From assembly GCF_003660395.1 (NCBI RefSeq), contig NZ_QXQT01000009.1, forward strand, positions 1 to 64,000: a stretch of DNA of 64,000 bases, in the 5' to 3' direction. Position 1 is the first letter of the stretch; each line of letters starts with the position of its first letter. Below are positions 54,910-64,000 of this stretch, piece after piece. Both the position numbers and the translations under genes were made by a program. The notes below the pieces were generated by a model, which saw only the letters and a list, made by a program, of their open reading frames with translations, was not told where the DNA came from and did not search any database. The stretch comes from Helicobacter vulpis (GTDB lineage Bacteria; Campylobacterota; Campylobacteria; Campylobacterales; Helicobacteraceae).

Positions 54910-56109
54910 ATGGCAAAAGCAAAGTTTGAAAGAAACAAACCCCATGTCAATGTGGGTACCATCGGGCATGTGGACCATGGTAAAACCACTTTGAGCGCAG
55001 CGATTTCTGCCGTGCTATCCCTAAAAGGTTTAGCCGAGCTCAAAGACTATGACAACATTGACAACGCCCCCGAAGAAAAAGAAAGGGGCATTACCATCGC
55101 CACTTCTCACATTGAATACTCTACAGAAAACCGCCACTATGCCCATGTGGACTGCCCCGGACACGCCGACTATGTCAAAAACATGATCACCGGCGCTGCC
55201 CAAATGGACGGCGCGATTTTGGTCGTTTCAGCGGCTGATGGCCCCATGCCCCAAACCCGTGAGCATATTCTACTCGCACGCCAAGTGGGTGTACCCCATA
55301 TCGTGGTGTTTTTGAACAAGCAAGACATGGTAGACGATCAAGAACTCTTAGACCTCGTAGAAATGGAAGTGCGCGAACTCTTGAGCGCCTATGACTTCCC
55401 CGGGGACGACACCCCTATTATTGCCGGCTCCGCGCTCAAAGCCCTAGAAGAAGCCAAATCCGGCAACATCGGCGAATGGGGGCAAAAAGTGCTCGATTTG
55501 ATGGCACAAGTGGATGGTTATGTGCCCACCCCTGAGCGCGACACAGAAAAAGCCTTCTTGATGCCCGTAGAAGATGTGTTCTCCATTGCAGGGCGTGGCA
55601 CTGTGGTAACTGGTAGGATTGAGCGTGGCGTGGTCAAAATTGGCGATGAAGTGGAAATTGTGGGGATTAAAGACACCCAAAAAACCACCGTTACTGGTGT
55701 GGAAATGTTTCGCAAAGAGCTTGACAAGGGCGAAGCGGGCGACAATGTGGGCGTGTTGCTCAGAGGCACCAAGAAAGAAGAAGTCTTTAGGGGTATGGTG
55801 CTTTGTAAACCCGGCTCCATCACACCTCATAAGAAATTTGAAGGCGAGGTGTATGTGCTCTCCAAAGAAGAGGGCGGCCGCCACACGCCTTTTTTCAATG
55901 GCTATCGCCCCCAATTCTATGTACGCACCACCGATGTAACCGGCTCTATCACCTTGCCTGAGGGCACTGAAATGATCATGCCCGGGGATAACACCAAAAT
56001 CGTGGTGGAGCTCATCAGTTCTATCGCTCTAGAAGTGGGTACAAAATTTGCCATCCGTGAAGGCGGTAAAACCGTGGGCGCGGGCGTGGTAACAAAGATC
56101 CTTGAATAG
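54910..56109 (+). CDS. tuf: Elongation factor Tu
   Basis: Delivers aminoacyl-tRNA to the ribosome. 399 residues: P-loop [26 protein letters not shown] (switch 1), [23 protein letters not shown] and GSALKALEE, with domains 2 and 3 complete. AGGAG precedes the ATG. Co-transcribed with the four tRNAs in front and rpmG behind. Confidence 0.98.
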   Translation: MAKAKFERNKPHVNVGTIGHVDHGKTTLSAAISAVLSLKGLAELKDYDNIDNAPEEKERGITIATSHIEYSTENRHYAHVDCPGHADYVKNMITGAAQMDGAILVVSAADGPMPQTREHILLARQVGVPHIVVFLNKQDMVDDQELLDLVEMEVRELLSAYDFPGDDTPIIAGSALKALEEAKSGNIGEWGQKVLDLMAQVDGYVPTPERDTEKAFLMPVEDVFSIAGRGTVVTGRIERGVVKIGDEVEIVGIKDTQKTTVTGVEMFRKELDKGEAGDNVGVLLRGTKKEEVFRGMVLCKPGSITPHKKFEGEVYVLSKEEGGRHTPFFNGYRPQFYVRTTDVTGSITLPEGTEMIMPGDNTKIVVELISSIALEVGTKFAIREGGKTVGAGVVTKILE

Positions 56110-56117
56110 GGATAAGC

Positions 56118-56276
56118 ATGAAAATCAAGGTTGGTTTGAAATGCGCAGATTGTGCAGAAATCAATTACAGCACAACCAAGAATGCCAAGACAAACACGGA
56201 AAAACTGGAGCTCAAAAAATTTTGCCCTAGGGAGAATAAGCGCACCACGCATAAAGAGGTTAAACTCAAAAGCTAG
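56118..56276 (+). CDS. rpmG: Ribosomal protein L33
   Basis: A small 52-residue protein, [20 protein letters not shown] onward, in the usual place between tuf and tRNA-Trp/secE. The zinc ribbon is incomplete: C9 and C12 are present, then FCPREN has one cysteine where C-x2-C is expected, so zinc binding is doubtful. Starts eight bases after the tuf stop. Confidence 0.93.
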   Translation: MKIKVGLKCADCAEINYSTTKNAKTNTEKLELKKFCPRENKRTTHKEVKLKS

Positions 56277-56295
56277 GGGTGCTTGGGGGGGACAT

Positions 56296-56371
56296 AGGTC
56301 AGTAGCTCCAATGGTAGAGCGCCGGTCTCCAAAACCGATTGTTGGGGGTTCGAGTCCCTCCTGGCCTGCCA
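56296..56371 (+). tRNA. tRNA-Trp (anticodon CCA)
   Basis: Acceptor AGGTCAG pairs with CTGGCCT (one G-T type wobble); the loop CTCCAAA gives anticodon CCA. The T arm has GTTCGAG. The 3' CCA is encoded. It lies inside the rpmG-secE operon. Confidence 0.94.
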
Positions 56372-56395
56372 TGGTGGCAAAAGAAAGTTGGTGGA

Positions 56396-56575
56396 ATGAA
56401 AAAGTGGTTATCCCATTATAGATTGACAAAAGAAGAGCTATCAAAGGTGATCTTCCCGCTCAAAGAGCAGATTCGCAATGCCCTAGTTTCTGTGGTGGTT
56501 GTGGTGAGCATCATTACCTTGTTTTTGGCTTTGATCGATTTTGTTTTGTCGTCTTTTGTGGCTAGCATTCTGTAG
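56396..56575 (+). CDS. secE: Preprotein translocase subunit SecE
   Basis: Single-helix SecE of 59 residues: MKKWLSHYRLTKEELSKVIFP, the conserved amphipathic helix (EELSKV..P), then the membrane helix ALVSVVVVVSIITLFLALID. It clamps SecY in the translocon. The frame is open from 56339 through the tRNA, but ATG 56396 is the true start, just after tRNA-Trp. Confidence 0.92.
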   Translation: MKKWLSHYRLTKEELSKVIFPLKEQIRNALVSVVVVVSIITLFLALIDFVLSSFVASIL

Positions 56576-56584
56576 GGGGTTTTG

Positions 56585-57112
56585 ATGGAGTGGTATGCGA
56601 TTCAGACCTATTCAGGAAGCGAGCAGGCGGTTAAAAAGGCCATTGAAAACATGGTCAGAGAGAATAATATTGAGGATCGGGTGCAAGAGGTGATTGTACC
56701 CACTGAAGATGTGATTGAGCTCTCCAAAAAGAGTAAGAATAAAGTTACAGAACGCTCCCTTTATCCCGGGTATGTCTTTATTAAGGTGGATTTAGACACG
56801 GTGTTATGGCATAAAATCCAATCTCTGCCACGGGTGAGCCGTTTTATTGGAGAGAGCAAAAAACCCACGCCTCTAAGCGATGCGGACATTGGCAATATTT
56901 TAGAGAAGATGACCAACCGCGCCGCGCCCAAACCCAAGATTTACTACGAAAAGGGCGAGGTGGTGCGCATCATTGAGGGTCCCTTTGCTAACTTCACTGC
57001 CACAGTGGAGGAATACGATGTAGAGCACCGCAAACTCAAACTCAATGTCTCCATCTTTGGGCGCAACACCTTGATTGAGATTTTATATTCTCAAGTGGAA
57101 AAAATCATCTAA
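56585..57112 (+). CDS. nusG: Transcription elongation/termination factor NusG
   Basis: 175 residues: MEWYAIQTYSGSEQAVKKAI (NGN domain), RSLYPGYVFIKV, and a KOW domain with YEKGEVVRIIEGPFANFTATVEEYD. It binds the RNA polymerase clamp and Rho or ribosomal S10. The start is ATG 56585, with AGGGGG upstream. Confidence 0.95.
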   Translation: MEWYAIQTYSGSEQAVKKAIENMVRENNIEDRVQEVIVPTEDVIELSKKSKNKVTERSLYPGYVFIKVDLDTVLWHKIQSLPRVSRFIGESKKPTPLSDADIGNILEKMTNRAAPKPKIYYEKGEVVRIIEGPFANFTATVEEYDVEHRKLKLNVSIFGRNTLIEILYSQVEKII

Positions 57113-57121
57113 GGAGAGTGC

Positions 57122-57550
57122 ATGGCAAAAAAGGTTGTCGGCGAAATTAAATTGCAAATCCCAGCTGGGAAAGCCAATCCCTCCCCGCCCGTAGGTCCGG
57201 CTTTAGGCCAAAGGGGGGTCAATATCATGGAATTTTGCAAGGCGTTTAACGAGAGAACAAAGGACATGGGGAGTTTTAATATCCCAGTGATCATCACGGT
57301 TTATCAGGATAAGAGTTTTACCTTTATCACCAAAAAACCCCCGATGACCGATCTCATCAAAAAGGCCAGCGGGGTGGCTAAGGGGGCAGATAACCCCTTG
57401 AAAAACAAAGTAGGGCAGTTGAGCATGCAACAGGTAGAAGAGATCGCTAAAAATAAGTTAGAAGATCTCAACACCACGGATTTAGAAGCGGCAAAACGCA
57501 TTGTGATGGGCAGCGCTAAGAGCATGGGCATTGAGATTGTGGAAGGATAG
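57122..57550 (+). CDS. rplK: Ribosomal protein L11
   Basis: 142 residues; start [37 protein letters not shown] is the classic L11 N-terminus with the proline switch; C-terminal RNA-binding domain ends [11 protein letters not shown]. Three bases before rplA. Confidence 0.97.
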   Translation: MAKKVVGEIKLQIPAGKANPSPPVGPALGQRGVNIMEFCKAFNERTKDMGSFNIPVIITVYQDKSFTFITKKPPMTDLIKKASGVAKGADNPLKNKVGQLSMQQVEEIAKNKLEDLNTTDLEAAKRIVMGSAKSMGIEIVEG

Positions 57551-57552
57551 CA

Positions 57553-58254
57553 ATGGCAAAGTTAGCAAAACGGTTAGCAAAATTAGCGGGTCAATTTGAA
57601 AGAGAAAAGGTTTATAGTTTAGAGGAGGGTGTGGGGGTGCTCAAATCCCTAGCTTCGGCTAAATTTGATGAAACTGTGGAAGTGGCGTTGCGTCTAGGGG
57701 TGGACCCAAGACATGCCGATCAAATGGTGCGCGGGGCGGTGGTTTTGCCCCATGGCACGGGCAAAAAAGTGCGCGTGGCCGTCTTTGCTAAGGATATTAA
57801 ACTAGATGAAGCCAAAGAAGCGGGGGCCGATGTGGTCGGGGGCGAGGATTTGGCTGAAGAAATCAAGAATGGGAATACCAATTTTGACATGGTGATCGCC
57901 ACTCCGGACATGATGGCCGTGGTGGGCAAGGTGGGGCGCATTTTAGGCCCTAAGGGCTTGATGCCCAACCCTAAAACGGGCACGGTTACCATGGACATCA
58001 AAAAGGCCGTGAGCAATGCCAAGAGCGGGCAGGTGAATTTTCGCGTGGATAAAAAGGGCAATTTGCACGCCCCTGTGGGCAAGGCCAGCTTTGGAGTTGC
58101 GCAAATTAAAGAGAATATGCTTGAATTGGTGCGCGCGGTCAATAAGCTCAAACCTAGCACCTCTAAGGGGAAGTATATCCGCAATAGTGTGGTGTCCTTG
58201 AGCATGTCCCCGGGCGTGCGTCTCAACGCCCAAGAATTGATGGATGTCAAGTAG
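57553..58254 (+). CDS. rplA: Ribosomal protein L1
   Basis: 233 residues: [23 protein letters not shown] near residue 37, [18 protein letters not shown], and [13 protein letters not shown]. It binds the L1 stalk rRNA, and in many bacteria represses its own operon. Follows rplK; an L10-type leader separates it from rplJ. Confidence 0.97.
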   Translation: MAKLAKRLAKLAGQFEREKVYSLEEGVGVLKSLASAKFDETVEVALRLGVDPRHADQMVRGAVVLPHGTGKKVRVAVFAKDIKLDEAKEAGADVVGGEDLAEEIKNGNTNFDMVIATPDMMAVVGKVGRILGPKGLMPNPKTGTVTMDIKKAVSNAKSGQVNFRVDKKGNLHAPVGKASFGVAQIKENMLELVRAVNKLKPSTSKGKYIRNSVVSLSMSPGVRLNAQELMDVK

Positions 58255-58273
58255 TTGATCTTAGACTGAAGAA

Positions 58274-58316
58274 ACAAGGGTCTTTGGACTTGAATAACCC
58301 CTATGGGTTGCCTTGT
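58274..58316 (+). promoter_or_regulatory. Ribosomal protein L10-type leader
   Basis: Between rplA and rplJ: outer arms ACAAGG (58274-58279) and CCTTGT (58311-58316), with an inner AACCC/GGGTT hairpin (58296-58309). Position and nested shape match the leader to which L10(L12)4 binds to repress rplJL translation. AAAGGAGG before the rplJ ATG follows about 20 bases later. Confidence 0.55.
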
Positions 58317-58343
58317 GGAAGTTGAAGTCGGAAAGGAGGAATC

Positions 58344-58826
58344 ATGAACAAGGAAGAAAAGCAAGAGTTGGTTGCCACCCTAAAGGACGCTTTTGCCGGC
58401 ATGGAAGCCTTAGCCGTGTGCGATTACAAGGGCTTGAGTGTGAAGCATTTGGAGCAGTTGCGCGCCCAAGCACGCGCGCAGGGCATTAAAGTGCAGGTGA
58501 TTAAGAACACTCTAGCCAGCCTCGCGCTCCAAGAAGCGCAACTACCCTCTTTAGAACTCAAAGAGACGAATTTATTTGTTTGGGGCGGTGATCAAATCGC
58601 GCTCTCAAAAGTGGTGATGGGCTTTGCTAAGGAGCATAAGGAACACTTCAGCGTGAAGCTTGGGCTATATGAAAAGCAGGCTGTAGATGGCGCGCACATT
58701 GAGGCGATTTCTAAGCTCCCCAGCAAGCAAGAACTCATTGGCATGTTGTTGTCAGTGTGGAGCGCGCCAGCAAGGTATTTTGTTACCGGTCTGGACAATC
58801 TGAGAAAATCAAAAGAAGAAGCATAA
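58344..58826 (+). CDS. rplJ: Ribosomal protein L10
   Basis: 160 residues: [32 protein letters not shown] at the start and [14 protein letters not shown]; anchors L7/L12 in the stalk. Strong AAAGGAGG upstream of the start. Confidence 0.96.
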   Translation: MNKEEKQELVATLKDAFAGMEALAVCDYKGLSVKHLEQLRAQARAQGIKVQVIKNTLASLALQEAQLPSLELKETNLFVWGGDQIALSKVVMGFAKEHKEHFSVKLGLYEKQAVDGAHIEAISKLPSKQELIGMLLSVWSAPARYFVTGLDNLRKSKEEA

Positions 58827-58835
58827 AGGATCAAC

Positions 58836-59210
58836 ATGGCAATTAGCAAAGAGGAGCTTTTAGAGCATATTGGAAACATGAGCGTGCTAGAACTCTCTGA
58901 ACTGGTCAAAGCCTTTGAAGAGAAGTTTGGCGTGAGCGCGGCACCCACTGTGGTGGCTGGAGCGGGGGGGGCTGTGGCCGCTGAAGCGGTGGAAGAAAAG
59001 ACCGAATTTAGTGTGGTGTTGGCCGAAACCGGGGCTGAGAAGATTAAGGTCATTAAGGTGGTGCGCGAGATCACTGGCTTGGGCTTGAAAGAGGCCAAAG
59101 AAGCCACTGAGAAAACCCCCCATGTGCTCAAAGAGGGCGTGAATAAAGAAGAGGCCGAAACGCTCAAAAAGAAATTAGAAGAAGTCGGGGCGAAGGCTGA
59201 GATCAAGTGA
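58836..59210 (+). CDS. rplL: Ribosomal protein L7/L12
   Basis: 124 residues: N-terminal dimer domain ([32 protein letters not shown]), an alanine/glycine hinge (the hinge is encoded over a G8 run, 58964-58971), and the factor-binding C-domain [25 protein letters not shown]. Followed by a 137-base spacer before rpoBC with only a weak TACAAT box. Confidence 0.97.
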   Translation: MAISKEELLEHIGNMSVLELSELVKAFEEKFGVSAAPTVVAGAGGAVAAEAVEEKTEFSVVLAETGAEKIKVIKVVREITGLGLKEAKEATEKTPHVLKEGVNKEEAETLKKKLEEVGAKAEIK

Positions 59211-59290
59211 ATCGCCTTTAAAAAAGGAGGGGGGAATGTTATTTTAAGGGGATTTCCATGCGTGTTTGCTAAAGCCGACATTTTAGGTAA

Positions 59291-64000
<4,710 letters not shown>

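Noticed and set aside
55444-55914. A 156-codon antisense frame over tuf
   Set aside because: Shadow of tuf, no start signal.
55917-56444. A 175-codon antisense frame across tuf, rpmG and tRNA-Trp
   Set aside because: It reads through a tRNA and two real genes; the PSTLYPE-like hits in such frames come from reverse-complemented tRNA sequence.
58964-58971. G8 run in rplL as a phase-variation switch
   Set aside because: Frame loss in an essential ribosomal protein would be lethal; the run reflects glycine codons.
58592-59281. A 229-codon antisense frame over rplJ and rplL
   Set aside because: Low-complexity Ser/Ala/Thr/Pro content produced by reading the ribosomal genes backwards.

Overview
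The window looks like chromosomal DNA of a gastric Helicobacter other than H. pylori. The evidence is: an in-frame RpoB-RpoC fusion; an LpxF-WecA-PdxJ-PdxA block; an HpaA-family protein; a UPF0323 lipoprotein beside a glutathionylspermidine-synthase-like gene; Helicobacter-type outer membrane proteins ending in aromatic residues; a HefABC-type RND pump; and many GCGC strings and G/C tracts. A glpF-glpK-glpD glycerol cassette and a KtrAB potassium system, which H. pylori is not known to have, point towards the larger non-pylori gastric species (the H. bizzozeronii / H. felis / H. heilmannii type). That species-level placement is inference. No rRNA, insertion sequence, prophage or CRISPR array was seen.

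Layout. 1-9.9 kb: the edge of a divergent gene, an AtoE-type fatty acid transporter, KtrB-KtrA, a galE-SDR pair, a small membrane protein and a thioesterase that both follow the same palindromic box, then pdxA, pdxJ, a frameshifted wecA, and divergent lpxF. 9.9-15.9 kb: two tandem chemoreceptor paralogues and the three-gene UPF0323 lipoprotein / ATP-grasp ligase / membrane protein operon. 15.9-19.1 kb (minus strand): gapA-pgk-corA. 19.2-26.6 kb: HU, tRNA-Arg, hefABC with an outer membrane protein, and an unrecognised secreted protein. 26.8-30.1 kb: hrcA-grpE-dnaK behind a CIRCE-like operator.

30.1-34.9 kb: glycerol uptake and oxidation (glpD-glpK-glpF) and a divergent outer membrane protein. 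34.9-39.3 kb: cstA, glnA and an HpaA-like protein. 39.3-49.0 kb is one long minus-strand run: usp, clpA, panD, ybaB, a PDZ protein, ispA, surE, a lipoprotein, queD, queE and a split recJ, with overlapping or touching ends almost throughout. 49.1-54.5 kb: bioD, sodB-thiG-cmoA, a Sel1-repeat protein, ribB(A) and mtnN. 54.5-64 kb is the translation and transcription block: four tRNAs, tuf, rpmG, tRNA-Trp, secE, nusG, rplK, rplA, an L10-type leader, rplJ, rplL and the start of rpoBC.

Genes are tightly packed, with ATGA/TGATG start-stop overlaps and convergent pairs that share a CTAG. There is no gene-free stretch longer than about 300 bases; the longest is 26612-26894. Two genes are broken or shifted as written (wecA at a G/C tract, recJ at a T5 run). 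Several intact genes carry long homopolymers (G10 in hefC, G9 in pdxA), which makes phase variation a reasonable hypothesis to test. The most distinctive regulatory signal is the pair of near-identical palindromes at 5432-5456 and 5975-6000.
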